Assembly: GCF_046156265.1 (NCBI RefSeq)
Contig: NZ_JAWDIR010000043.1
Span: forward strand, 62,001-126,000
Direction of reading: 5' to 3'
From: CAMDHY01 sp046156265
GTDB taxonomy: Bacteria > Pseudomonadota > Alphaproteobacteria > Rhizobiales > Segnochrobactraceae
DNA length: 64,000 nucleotides
Under the pieces are notes generated by a model. It did not search any database. It was not told the DNA's origin and saw only the letters and a program-made list of their open reading frames with translations. The position numbers were made by a program, and so were the translations under genes. Numbering within the stretch: the first letter of the stretch is position 1; every line of letters begins with the position of its first letter. Positions 50,399 to 58,532 of the stretch are shown here, piece by piece.

Positions 50399-51250
50399 AT
50401 GCCGGACCGAGTGATGATCCAGACGCTTCCCCCGCCTTACGCCGAGCCCTACCCGGTGCTCGGGCTCGGGACGTGGCGCATGGGGGAGGCGGCCAGCCGG
50501 CGGGCGGAGGAGGTGGCTGCGCTGCGGCTCGGTCTCGATCTCGGCCTCACTTTGATCGATACCGCGGAGATGTATGCGGACGGCGAGGCCGAGACCATCG
50601 TCGGCGAGGCGATCGCGGGTCGCCGGGACGAGGTGGTTCTGGTCTCGAAGGTTTTGCCCGAGAATGCCACGCGCCGCGGCACCGTCGCCGCCTGCGAGCG
50701 CAGCCTCCGCCGCCTGAAGACGGACCGCCTGGACCTTTACCTCCTGCATTGGCGGGGCAGCCCGCCGCTCGCCGAGACGCTGGCCGGCTTCGAGGAGCTG
50801 CTGTCGGCCGGCAAGATCCGACGCTGGGGCGTCAGCAATTTCGACATCGACGACATGCGGGAACTGGCCGCGCTCGACGAGATGAAGGCCTGCGCCACGA
50901 ATCAGGTGCTCTACAACCTCGGGCGGCGCGGCATCGAGTTCGATCTGGCGCCCTGGTGCGCCGAGCACAACATCCCGATCATGGCCTATTCGCCTGTCGA
51001 GCAGGGGCGCCTGGTTCGTCATTCCGGGCTGCGGCAGCTCGCGGCCGACAAGGGCGTGACGCCCGCGCAGCTCGCGCTCGCCTTCGTTCTCGATCGGCCC
51101 GGAACGATCGCGATCCCAAAAACCGCCACGGCGACGCACCTGCACGACAACATCGCCGCTGCGGCGCTGCGCCTCGATGACGATGACCGGGCACGCCTCG
51201 CGGCGCTGTTCCCGCCGCCGCGCAGGTCGGTGCCGCTCGAGATGCTGTGA
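50399..51250 (+). CDS. Aldo/keto reductase
   Basis: A 283-residue NADPH-dependent TIM-barrel reductase with the full catalytic tetrad: Asp and Tyr in 'LIDTAEMYADGEAE', Lys in 'VLVSKVLPENA' and His in 'LYLLHWRG'. 'RRWGVSNFDIDDM' and 'IAIPKTATATHL' bind the cofactor. It matches the YeaE/diketogulonate-reductase-like bacterial subgroup that reduces methylglyoxal and other small carbonyls. It is divergent from the LacI-controlled liv operon, and operator O4 is 220 bases upstream, so regulation by the same repressor is possible but not evident. Confidence 0.9.
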   Translation: MPDRVMIQTLPPPYAEPYPVLGLGTWRMGEAASRRAEEVAALRLGLDLGLTLIDTAEMYADGEAETIVGEAIAGRRDEVVLVSKVLPENATRRGTVAACERSLRRLKTDRLDLYLLHWRGSPPLAETLAGFEELLSAGKIRRWGVSNFDIDDMRELAALDEMKACATNQVLYNLGRRGIEFDLAPWCAEHNIPIMAYSPVEQGRLVRHSGLRQLAADKGVTPAQLALAFVLDRPGTIAIPKTATATHLHDNIAAAALRLDDDDRARLAALFPPPRRSVPLEML

Positions 51251-51292
51251 GGCGTCGACCCTTCCAGCTCTCGTTTTGGTGTGCGATGCACA

Positions 51293-51321
51293 CTTGATTT
51301 TTGTGCACCGCAGCGCTAGCT
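51293..51321 (+). promoter_or_regulatory. Sigma-70 promoter of the alpha-r8-type sRNA
   Basis: CTTGAT (51293-51298), a 17-base spacer and CTAGCT (51316-51321) fit the Rhizobiales consensus. The 15-base palindrome GTGTGC-GAT-GCACAC (51279-51293) abuts the -35 box and GTGCAC recurs in the spacer (51303-51308), so a regulator binding here is plausible. Confidence 0.6.
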
Positions 51322-51326
51322 TCTGA

Positions 51327-51390
51327 ATCGCCCTCCTTGGGCGTTTCCTCCCTAGACTTAGGCCGATCGCCTCGCGATCGGCCTTTTTTT
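51327..51390 (+). ncRNA. Small RNA of the alpha-r8 (MmgR / suhB RNA) type
   Basis: From the predicted start near 51327 the RNA would contain hairpin CGCCC-TCCTT-GGGCG (51329-51343), the unpaired conserved decamer UUUCCUCCCU (51344-51353), AGACUUA, and an intrinsic terminator: GGCCGATCGC (51361-51370), loop CTC, GCGATCGGCC (51374-51383), seven T (51384-51390). This order and the decamer are the hallmarks of the alpha-r8 family, whose S. meliloti member MmgR affects polyhydroxybutyrate storage. The decamer is anti-Shine-Dalgarno-like and is thought to pair with mRNAs. The first hairpin loop, UCCUU, also resembles an anti-Shine-Dalgarno. The start point is an estimate. Confidence 0.75.
51361..51390 (+). 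terminator. Intrinsic terminator of the sRNA
   Basis: A perfect 10-bp GC-rich stem with a 3-base loop and a run of seven T residues; the strongest intrinsic terminator in the window. It also ends any read-through from the aldo/keto reductase gene. Confidence 0.92.
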
Positions 51391-51431
51391 CTGCGCCGGC
51401 CCGTCGAGGCGGCGGTCGCCCAGCCCCCGCG

Positions 51432-52955
51432 TCAGAGCGCTACGGTGCCGGTTGCAGACCGGTGCGCGGACGGATCGACAGCCGAGTCGTGCACCCGGTC
51501 GCGGCCCGCACTCTTCGCGCCATAAAGCGCCGCATCCGCCTGGGCGATGAGGGAAGCGACCGGTGTATCCGGCGTCGGTTTGGCGGTGGCGACGCCGATG
51601 CTGACGGTCAGCGTCGACCCATCGCCGACGCCCAGCTTCGACACGCGGTAGCGGATCGCCTCCGCAACCCGCCGCGCCCCGGCGGCGTCGGTATCCGGCA
51701 TCACCACCGCGAACTCCTCGCCGCCGTAGCGGGCGGCGAGATCGCCCGGACGCCGAATCGCTCCATCGATCGTGGCGGAGAGCTGGCGCAGCACCTCGTC
51801 GCCCCGGACATGGCCGAAGCGGTCGTTCAGGTCCTTGAAGCGATCGGCGTCGATCAGCAGCATCGAGAGCGTCGCTCCCGTTCGGCTCGCGCGTCGCCAT
51901 TCCCGGGCGAGGAACTCGTCGAAGTGCCTCCGGTTCGGTAGCCCGGTGAGCGAATCCGTCATCGACAGCAGCGCCAGATCCGCCTCCGCCGCGGTGCGTC
52001 GGCGGAGCTCCCGGCGTAGCAAGAGGGCCTGACCGATGAGCAGGGCGCAGATGAAGAGCGTGGCGGCGCCGATGACCAGGGCGCGCCGGTTCCACTCCGC
52101 GAAGATCGTGTCGACGGACAGCCCGACCGACAGGAAGAGGTCGGTCCCCTGGATCGGCTGGAAGGAGTAGAGGCGCTCGACGCCATCGATGGCCGCCGTC
52201 GCCGTGAAGGTGCCCGACCGCTCCCGGATGATGCGCTGGAAGTTCGAGCTTCCGGAGACGTCCATCCCCATGTCCCGGTCGTCCAGGAGCGGTGGTTGGC
52301 GTGCCACGAGCACGAGGTCGGTGCGATTGATGGCGAGAATTCCGCCTTGACCGACATCGACGCTCGCAAGCAACTCCCGGAAATAGGCGAGCCGCAACGC
52401 TGCAAGGGCGACCCCGGCGAATGACCCGTCACGTGAAACGAGGCGCCGGGAGAAGCCGATGCTCGGGTCCCCGCCCCGGAGCCGGCTGCGGTAAGGTCGG
52501 CTGACGAAGAGCCCGTGGTCGGGCTGCTCCTTGTGGACGGAAAAGTAGTCCCGGTCCGCAAAGTTCGCGCTCCGGGCGGGCCTCTGCGAATCGAGCGCGA
52601 TCTCTCCGTTAGGGTCGAGGATCAGCACCGCGCCGATGTAGCGCTCCGTCGCGGCGGCGCGCGCCAGGATCCGTCTTTGGGCGTCCTTGGGGATGCTGGT
52701 GTCGGCGAAGCTGTCCACCGCCTCCCGAAGCACGATATCGACGAGCGCAAAGCGATTGGCGATCTCGAGGGACAGGATCGTAAGGAGATTCTCCGCCGTC
52801 CGCTCCGCGGCTCGCCAGGCATCAGCCCTCTGTTGCCAGAGCGACAACCCCACCACGCTCAGGACGAGCACGACGGCGAGCACGCTGGCGGCGAGCCACG
52901 CGGTACCGGGGCGGGGGGAAGGTCTGGGAGGCTCGCTGCTAGGTTGAACCGGCAC
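51432..52955 (-). CDS. Membrane-bound diguanylate cyclase with periplasmic Cache sensor
   Basis: A 507-residue inner-membrane enzyme that makes cyclic di-GMP. Helix 1 ('WLAASVLAVVLVLSVVGLSLW'), a ~250-residue periplasmic double-Cache domain ('DRDYFSVHKEQPDHGLFVS', 'GGDPSIGFSRRL'), helix 2 ('VIGAATLFICALLIGQALLL') and a C-terminal GGDEF domain follow in order. The active site is 'YGGEEF', and 'RPGD' five residues before it is the product-binding inhibitory I-site, so the enzyme is probably active and feedback-controlled. No EAL domain. Divergent from the ytfQ transporter. Confidence 0.93.
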   Translation of the reverse strand: MPVQPSSEPPRPSPRPGTAWLAASVLAVVLVLSVVGLSLWQQRADAWRAAERTAENLLTILSLEIANRFALVDIVLREAVDSFADTSIPKDAQRRILARAAATERYIGAVLILDPNGEIALDSQRPARSANFADRDYFSVHKEQPDHGLFVSRPYRSRLRGGDPSIGFSRRLVSRDGSFAGVALAALRLAYFRELLASVDVGQGGILAINRTDLVLVARQPPLLDDRDMGMDVSGSSNFQRIIRERSGTFTATAAIDGVERLYSFQPIQGTDLFLSVGLSVDTIFAEWNRRALVIGAATLFICALLIGQALLLRRELRRRTAAEADLALLSMTDSLTGLPNRRHFDEFLAREWRRASRTGATLSMLLIDADRFKDLNDRFGHVRGDEVLRQLSATIDGAIRRPGDLAARYGGEEFAVVMPDTDAAGARRVAEAIRYRVSKLGVGDGSTLTVSIGVATAKPTPDTPVASLIAQADAALYGAKSAGRDRVHDSAVDPSAHRSATGTVAL

Positions 52956-53104
52956 AAACGCCTTCCGTTGATCCGTCGCCTTTTCCCCCGCAGCACCGAC
53001 TGCGGCACGAACATGCAGTCGGTAGCGCGCGAGGTCCAGTCACAGCATCGCCAGAAGGACGTCGCCGGGCCTCCATAGGCCTGCCGCACCGGCGGAACGG
53101 CCGC

Positions 53105-53130
53105 TAAAAGTAAAATAATATGACTATTCA
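53105..53130. promoter_or_regulatory. AT-rich island between the cyclase gene and ytfQ
   Basis: In a GC-rich background, 53105-53130 is nearly all A/T and contains the imperfect palindrome ATAATATGACTAT (53115-53127; 9 of 13 positions match its reverse complement). It lies 82 bases before the ytfQ start codon and 150 bases from the divergent cyclase start, so it is a likely promoter region and a candidate GntR binding site. The rest of 52956-53211 has no gene. Confidence 0.4.
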
Positions 53131-53211
53131 AGCCGGATGTGATGTGGGAGGATCATGACCAGCGCTCGGCAGAAGCGCCTGCATGTCCGTGCACCCCAGG
53201 GAGACGCCCCG

Positions 53212-54195
53212 ATGACTGCCCGCACGCCCGTATTCTCGTGCCTGACCGCCCTCGGCCTCAGCCTCGCCGTGACGGCGCTGCCTGTGGCTGCCATCGCAGC
53301 CGATCTCACGGTCGGCTTCTCGCAGATCGGCTCCGAGTCCGGCTGGCGCGCCGCCGAGACGACGGTCTCCAAAGTGGAGGCCGAGAAGCGCGGCATCACG
53401 CTGAAGATCGCCGACGCGCAGCAGAAGCAGGAGAACCAGATCAAGGCGATCCGCTCGTTCGTCGCCCAGGGCGTCGATGCGATCTTCCTCGCCCCCGTCG
53501 TCTCGACCGGCTGGGAGACGGTGCTCGCCGAGGCGAAGGAGGCCGAGATTCCGGTCGTCCTGCTCGATCGCGACATCGATCCGTCCGGCAAGGACCTCTA
53601 TCTGACGGCCGTCACCTCCGACAGCGTCCACGAGGGCCGGGTCGCCGGCGAGTGGCTCGTGAAGACGGTCGGCGACAAGACCTGCAATGTCGTCGAGCTC
53701 CAGGGCACCGTCGGCGCCAGCGTCGCGACCAACCGCAAGAAGGGCTTCGAGGAAGGCATCGCCGGTCACGCCAACGTCACCATCGTCCGCAGCCAGACCG
53801 GCGAGTTCACCCGCGCCAAGGGCAAGGAAGTGATGGAGAGCTTCATCAAGGCCGAGGGTGGCGGCCAGTCGATCTGTGCCGTCTACGCCCACAACGACGA
53901 CATGATGGTCGGCGCCATCCAGGCGATGAAGGAAGCCGGCCTGAAGCCCGGCTCCGAGATCCTCACCGTGTCGATCGACGCCGTGCCCGACATCTTCAAG
54001 GCGATGGCCGCCGGCGAGGCGAACGCCACCGTCGAACTGACGCCGAACATGGCCGGCCCGGCCTTCGACGCCATCGTCGCCTTCAAGGAGAACGGCACGG
54101 TTCCGCCGAAGTGGATCCAGACGGAATCGAAGCTCTACACGGCCGCCGACGACCCGATGGCGGTCTACGAGAGCAAGAAGGACCTCGGCTACTGA
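53212..54195 (+). CDS. ytfQ: Sugar ABC transporter substrate-binding protein YtfQ-like
   Basis: A 327-residue periplasmic sugar-binding protein. Signal peptide 'CLTALGLSLAVTALPVAAIA', then 'LTVGFSQIGSESGWRAAE', 'KIADAQQKQENQIKAIRSF', 'VVLLDRDID' and 'CAVYAHNDDMMVGAI'. These stretches are near-identical to E. coli YtfQ, which binds galactofuranose, and to arabinose-binding relatives. With a pentose-oxidation pathway downstream, L-arabinose or another pentofuranose is a reasonable ligand (inferred). The ATG at 53212 follows GGGAGACG. First gene of the operon. Confidence 0.9.
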   Translation: MTARTPVFSCLTALGLSLAVTALPVAAIAADLTVGFSQIGSESGWRAAETTVSKVEAEKRGITLKIADAQQKQENQIKAIRSFVAQGVDAIFLAPVVSTGWETVLAEAKEAEIPVVLLDRDIDPSGKDLYLTAVTSDSVHEGRVAGEWLVKTVGDKTCNVVELQGTVGASVATNRKKGFEEGIAGHANVTIVRSQTGEFTRAKGKEVMESFIKAEGGGQSICAVYAHNDDMMVGAIQAMKEAGLKPGSEILTVSIDAVPDIFKAMAAGEANATVELTPNMAGPAFDAIVAFKENGTVPPKWIQTESKLYTAADDPMAVYESKKDLGY

Positions 54196-54207
54196 GCCAA
54201 CCGGTGC

Positions 54208-54234
54208 GGCCGGCGCCCCATGCGGGCGCCGGCC
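54208..54234 (+). other. Stem-loop after ytfQ
   Basis: GGCCGGCGCCC (54208-54218) and GGGCGCCGGCC (54224-54234) form a perfect 11-bp stem with loop CATGC, starting 13 bases after the ytfQ stop. It is expected to protect the binding-protein mRNA or dampen read-through into ytfR. The loop contains an ATG in frame with ytfR that is unlikely to be used as a start. Confidence 0.75.
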
Positions 54235-54279
54235 GTGTCCCGCCCTCGCAGCCTCCCGTCCACCAGTCCGGACCGCCTC

Positions 54280-55806
54280 ATGCCGCCCGACGTCTCGGCG
54301 CCGCCACTCCTCGAGATCCGGGGGCTGAGCAAGAGCTTCGGCCCCGTGCGCGCCCTCGATGCCGTCGACCTCACCGTCCGTGCCGGTGAGATCCATGCGC
54401 TGCTGGGCGAGAACGGTGCTGGAAAATCGACGCTTATCAAGGCGTTGACCGGCATCTATTCACGTGATGCGGGAACTTTCCGCCTGGCCGGCGAGGTGAT
54501 CGCTCCGGACACCGCCGACGAAGCCGTCGCCGCCGGCATCGCCACCGTCTACCAGGAGGTCAACCTGCTGCCGAACCTCTCGGTGGCACAGAACCTTTAT
54601 CTCGGCCGGCAGCCGACCCGCTTCGGCCTTGTCCGTCGCGGCGAGATGCGGCGCCGGGCCCGCGCGGTGCTGGCCGGCTTCGGCCTCGATCTCGACGTCG
54701 ACGCCCCCCTCGGCGAATACTCCGTCGCCGTGCAGAGCCTCGTCGCCATCGCCCGCGCCGTCGATCTATCCGCCCGCGTCCTCATCCTCGACGAGCCGAC
54801 CGCGAGCCTCGATGCCCACGAGGTCGAGGTCCTGTTCGCGGTGATGCGCCAGCTCGCCGCCCGCGGCATCGGCATCGTCTTCGTCACCCACTTCCTCGAT
54901 CAGGTCTATGCCGTCTCTGACCGCATCACGGTCCTGCGCAACGGTCGCCTCGTCGGCGAGCGCGAGACCGCGCATTTGCCGAGGCTCGACCTCGTGCACA
55001 TGATGCTGGGCCGGGAGCTCACGGAAGCGACCCACGAACGCGCCGCGACCGGCAACGAGGCGAAGGGCCCGGTCGTCGCGGCCTTCCAGGGTGTCGGCAA
55101 ATCCGGCTATCTCGCCCCTTTCGATCTGACGTTGCGAAGGGGCGACGTCGTCGGCCTTGCCGGCCTGCTCGGATCCGGGCGCACGGAGACGGTGCGGCTC
55201 GTCTTCGGGGCGGAGCGAGCCGACTGCGGCACCGTCACCGTCGATGGTCACCCGGTGCGGCTCGCGAGCCCTCGCGAGGCTGTCCGGCACGGGTTCGGCT
55301 ACTGCCCGGAGGAGCGCAAGACCGAGGGCATCGTCGCCGAGCTGACGGTGCGCGAGAACATCGTGCTTGCTTTGCAGGCCCGTCGCGGCATCCTGAAGCC
55401 GCTGGCGCGGCGAGAGCAGGACGAGATCGCCCGCCGCTTCATCCGCCTGCTCGACATCCGCCCCGCCGACCCGGAGCGCCCGATCGGGCTCCTGTCCGGC
55501 GGTAACCAGCAGAAGGTGCTGCTCGCCCGCTGGCTCGCCACCGAGCCGCGCCTCCTCATCCTCGACGAGCCTACGCGCGGCATCGACGTCGGCGCCCACG
55601 CCGAGATCATCCGCTTGATCCGCCAGCTCTGCGCCGAGGGCATGGCCTTGCTCGTCGTCTCCTCCGAGCTCGAGGAGATCGCCGTCTATGCCGACGAAGT
55701 CGCCGTGCTCCGGGATCGCGCACACGTGGCGACACTTGCCGGTGCCGACGTCAGCGTCCCGGCGATCGTCGCGGCCATCGCCGGCGAAGCCCCCAGGGCG
55801 GCGTGA
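54280..55806 (+). CDS. ytfR: Sugar ABC transporter ATP-binding protein YtfR-like
   Basis: A 508-residue double-ATPase. First cassette: Walker A 'GENGAGKST', 'LGEYSVAVQSLVAIARAVDL' (degenerate signature) and Walker B 'VLILDEPTASL'. Second cassette: 'GLAGLLGSGRTETVRLVFG', signature 'LLSGGNQQKVLLARWLA' and 'LLILDEPTRGIDVGA'. This is the standard carbohydrate (CUT2) arrangement. I start at ATG 54280; the in-frame ATG 54220 lies in the loop of the stem-loop after ytfQ. Followed by two permease genes. Confidence 0.92.
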   Translation: MPPDVSAPPLLEIRGLSKSFGPVRALDAVDLTVRAGEIHALLGENGAGKSTLIKALTGIYSRDAGTFRLAGEVIAPDTADEAVAAGIATVYQEVNLLPNLSVAQNLYLGRQPTRFGLVRRGEMRRRARAVLAGFGLDLDVDAPLGEYSVAVQSLVAIARAVDLSARVLILDEPTASLDAHEVEVLFAVMRQLAARGIGIVFVTHFLDQVYAVSDRITVLRNGRLVGERETAHLPRLDLVHMMLGRELTEATHERAATGNEAKGPVVAAFQGVGKSGYLAPFDLTLRRGDVVGLAGLLGSGRTETVRLVFGAERADCGTVTVDGHPVRLASPREAVRHGFGYCPEERKTEGIVAELTVRENIVLALQARRGILKPLARREQDEIARRFIRLLDIRPADPERPIGLLSGGNQQKVLLARWLATEPRLLILDEPTRGIDVGAHAEIIRLIRQLCAEGMALLVVSSELEEIAVYADEVAVLRDRAHVATLAGADVSVPAIVAAIAGEAPRAA

Positions 55807-55816
55807 GGCGGAACCC

Positions 55817-56800
55817 ATGACCCTCCGCCTGCCGCGCAGCGGCGTCCCCCAGATCCTCGCGCTGCTCGTCATCCTGGCGATCAACTGGGTCGTCTCCCCG
55901 CAGTTCTTCGACATCCGCCTGCAGGACGGCCGGCTGTTCGGCAGCCTGATCGACGTCCTCAATCGCGGGGCGCCGGTGGCGCTCTTGTCGATCGGCATGG
56001 TGCTGGTCATCGCGCTGCGTGGCATCGACCTCTCCGTCGGTGCGGTCATGGCGATCTGCGGCGCCATCGCCGCGAGCCTCGCCGACAGCCACTCCCTGCC
56101 GGTGACGCTCGCCGCCGCGCTCGGCGTCGGCCTGCTGTGCGGTCTGTGGAACGGCGTCCTCGTCGCCGGCCTCGGCATCCAGCCGATCGTCGCGACGCTG
56201 ATCCTGATGGTCGCCGGCCGCGGTATCGCCCAGCTCATCACCGAGGGCCGCATTGTTACCTTCACCGACCCGGCGCTCGCCTGGATCGGTGGTGGGTCCG
56301 TGCTCGGGGTGCCGGCGCCGGTCGCGATCACCGTGGTGATGCTGGTGATCACGCTGCTGCTGGTGCGCGGCACGGCGCTCGGGCTGATGATCGAGGCGAC
56401 GGGCGGCAACGAGCGGGCGAGCACGCTCGCCGGCATCGGCACCCGAGCCATGACGATCGCCGTCTACGTCTGGTGCAGCCTCTGCGCGGCGATGGCCGGC
56501 GTCATCGCGGCCGCCGACATCCTCGGCGCCGATGCCAACAATTCCGGCCTGTGGCTGGAGCTCGACGCCATCCTGGCGGTGGTCATCGGCGGCACGTCTC
56601 TGTTCGGCGGGCGCTTCTCGATCAGCCTCGCTGTGCTCGGCGCGCTGATCATCCAGGCGATGAACACCGGCATCCTGCTCTCCGGCTACCCGCCGCAGTT
56701 CAATCTCGTCGTCAAGGCGGTGGTGGTGATGGCGGTGCTGCTGGTCCAGTCGCCGCGGCTCATCGGCCTCGCGGGCGTCCTGCGCAGGAGGGCCCGATGA
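55817..56800 (+). CDS. ytfT: Sugar ABC transporter permease YtfT-like
   Basis: A 327-residue CUT2-family permease with about eight to ten hydrophobic helices. 'VLNRGAPVALLSIGMVLVIAL' followed by 'RGIDLSVGAVMAICGAI' is the conserved core; 'LDAILAVVIGGTSLFGGRFS' is the cytoplasmic coupling region. One of two permeases in the operon, overlapping yjfF by 4 bases (ATGA). Confidence 0.92.
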   Translation: MTLRLPRSGVPQILALLVILAINWVVSPQFFDIRLQDGRLFGSLIDVLNRGAPVALLSIGMVLVIALRGIDLSVGAVMAICGAIAASLADSHSLPVTLAAALGVGLLCGLWNGVLVAGLGIQPIVATLILMVAGRGIAQLITEGRIVTFTDPALAWIGGGSVLGVPAPVAITVVMLVITLLLVRGTALGLMIEATGGNERASTLAGIGTRAMTIAVYVWCSLCAAMAGVIAAADILGADANNSGLWLELDAILAVVIGGTSLFGGRFSISLAVLGALIIQAMNTGILLSGYPPQFNLVVKAVVVMAVLLVQSPRLIGLAGVLRRRAR

Positions 56801-57792
56801 GGCGACACCTTCCCGTCCTGGTCACGACGGCGGTCTTCATCGCCGTCTTCATCGCCTGCTCGCTGCAGTTCCCGAACTTCGCCTCGACGCGGGTGGTGGC
56901 GAACCTCCTCACCGACAACGCCTTCCTCGGCATCGTCGCCGTCGGCATGACGTTCGTGATCATCTCCGGCGGCATCGATTTGTCGGTCGGCTCGGTGATC
57001 GGCTTCACCACCGTCTTCCTGGCCATCGCCATCGAGCATCTCGGATGGCCGCCGGCGGTGGCGTTCGCGGCGGTGCTGGTGCTGGCGGCGCTGTTCGGCG
57101 CCGGCATGGGGGCGGTGATCCACTATCTCGAGATGCCGCCCTTCATCGTCACCCTCGCCGGCATGTTCCTGGCGCGCGGTGCGAGCTTCCTGATGTCGAC
57201 GGAATCGATCGCCATCAACGCGCCGCTCTATGCGGAGATCTCCAGCACCGTGATCCGGCTGCCGGGAGGAGGGCGGCTGACGCTGATCGCCATCCTGATG
57301 CTCGCTGTCGTCCTCGCCGGCGCGGTGCTGCTGCACGCGACGCGCTTCGGCGCCAATGTCTACGCACTCGGCGGCAGCCGCGCGTCCACCGAGATGATGG
57401 GTGTGCGCGTCGGTCCGACGACCGTTCGCATCTACATGTTCTCGAGCCTGCTCGCGGGACTGTCCGGCATCGTCTTCTCGCTCTACACATCGAGCGGCTA
57501 TTCGCTGTCGGCCGTCGGCGTCGAACTCGACGCCATCGCGGCTGTGGTGATCGGCGGCACGCTGTTGACCGGGGGCTACGGCACGGTGTTCGGGACCTTC
57601 ATCGGCGTCCTCATCCAGGGGCTCATCCAGACCTACATCAGCTTCGACGGATCGCTGTCGAGCTGGTGGGCCAAGATCGCCACGGGCCTGCTGCTGTTCG
57701 CCTTCATCGCCTTCCAGCAGCTGTCCGTCGGCCTGTCGCGCCGCGGCCAACGCAAAGCGGGGGCAGCGCTGCCGGGAGCGGCTGCGCCATGA
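56797..57792 (+). CDS. yjfF: Sugar ABC transporter permease YjfF-like
   Basis: A 331-residue CUT2-family permease: 'FLGIVAVGMTFVIISGGIDLSVGSVIG' region in the first half, 'RFGANVYALGGSRASTEMMGV' coupling loop and 'LDAIAAVVIGGTLLTGGYG'. It is the second permease of the YtfQRT-YjfF system. The stop overlaps the start of the GntR-type regulator gene, which argues for one long transcript through the catabolic genes. Confidence 0.92.
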   Translation: MRRHLPVLVTTAVFIAVFIACSLQFPNFASTRVVANLLTDNAFLGIVAVGMTFVIISGGIDLSVGSVIGFTTVFLAIAIEHLGWPPAVAFAAVLVLAALFGAGMGAVIHYLEMPPFIVTLAGMFLARGASFLMSTESIAINAPLYAEISSTVIRLPGGGRLTLIAILMLAVVLAGAVLLHATRFGANVYALGGSRASTEMMGVRVGPTTVRIYMFSSLLAGLSGIVFSLYTSSGYSLSAVGVELDAIAAVVIGGTLLTGGYGTVFGTFIGVLIQGLIQTYISFDGSLSSWWAKIATGLLLFAFIAFQQLSVGLSRRGQRKAGAALPGAAAP

Positions 57793-58532
57793 GCCCGCAA
57801 CTCGTCGTCATCCCCGCCCGGCGCTCGCACTCCAACCACGCCGAGGTGGCGCGCACCATCGGCATCGACATCATCGCCGGACGCTATCCGGCGGGCTCCA
57901 AGCTGCCCGGAGACGCCGAGTTCACGGTGCTCTTCGGCGTCTCGCGGCCGGTCCTGCGCGAGAGCGTCAAGACGCTGGTCGCGAAGGGCCTGCTCACAAC
58001 GAAGGCGCGGGTCGGCACGGTGGTGCGCGAGCGCGGCGCCTGGAACATGTTCGATCCCGACGTGCTCGCCTGGCACCTCGACGCGGGCATCGACAGCCGC
58101 TTCCTCGGCGACCTCGCGGAGATCCGGCTCGCCGTCGAGCCACGGGCCGCGTCCCTCGCTGCCGAACGGCGGAGCGCGGAGGACGTCGCTGCCATGCGGG
58201 CGGCCGTGCGGCAGATGGCGATCGAATCGGGCCACGGCTCGACCGCCTTCGCCGAGGCGGACCTCGCGCTGCACCTGCGCATCGCCAGCGCTTCCGGCAA
58301 CCCGTTCATGCGCTCGATCGGGGCCGTCATCGAGGCGGCGCTACGCTCGTCCTTCGTCCTCAGCGCACCCGCGGACGAGGAGGCCTACCGCATCACGGTC
58401 GCCGCCCACGGCCGCATCGTCGACGCCATCGAGGCGGGCGACGGGGAGGCGGCGGCCGAGGCCATGACCACCGTGATCCTCAACGGCCGGCAGCGCCACG
58501 CCGGCGCGCCGACCGTGACGGCCCCGGAATGA
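57789..58532 (+). CDS. GntR-family (FadR subfamily) transcriptional regulator
   Basis: A 247-residue regulator. Winged helix-turn-helix in residues ~17-85 ('GSKLPGDAEFTVLFGVSRPVLRESV', 'GLLTTKARVGTVV') and a FadR-type FCD effector domain with metal ligands expected in 'EIRLAVEPRAA', 'FHLRIA'-like 'LHLRIASASGN' and 'AAHGRIVDAIEAGD'. Regulators of this subgroup control sugar-acid catabolism and respond to 2-keto-3-deoxy sugar acids or related acids. Embedded in the operon, it probably controls the genes around it. ATGA overlaps link it on both sides. Confidence 0.9.
   Translation: MSPQLVVIPARRSHSNHAEVARTIGIDIIAGRYPAGSKLPGDAEFTVLFGVSRPVLRESVKTLVAKGLLTTKARVGTVVRERGAWNMFDPDVLAWHLDAGIDSRFLGDLAEIRLAVEPRAASLAAERRSAEDVAAMRAAVRQMAIESGHGSTAFAEADLALHLRIASASGNPFMRSIGAVIEAALRSSFVLSAPADEEAYRITVAAHGRIVDAIEAGDGEAAAEAMTTVILNGRQRHAGAPTVTAPE

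Noticed and set aside
54220..54279. Upstream ATG for ytfR
   Set aside because: The ATG lies in the loop of an 11-bp stem after ytfQ, and the 20 added residues are Ser/Pro/Arg-rich; the ATG at 54280 gives the normal N-terminus.
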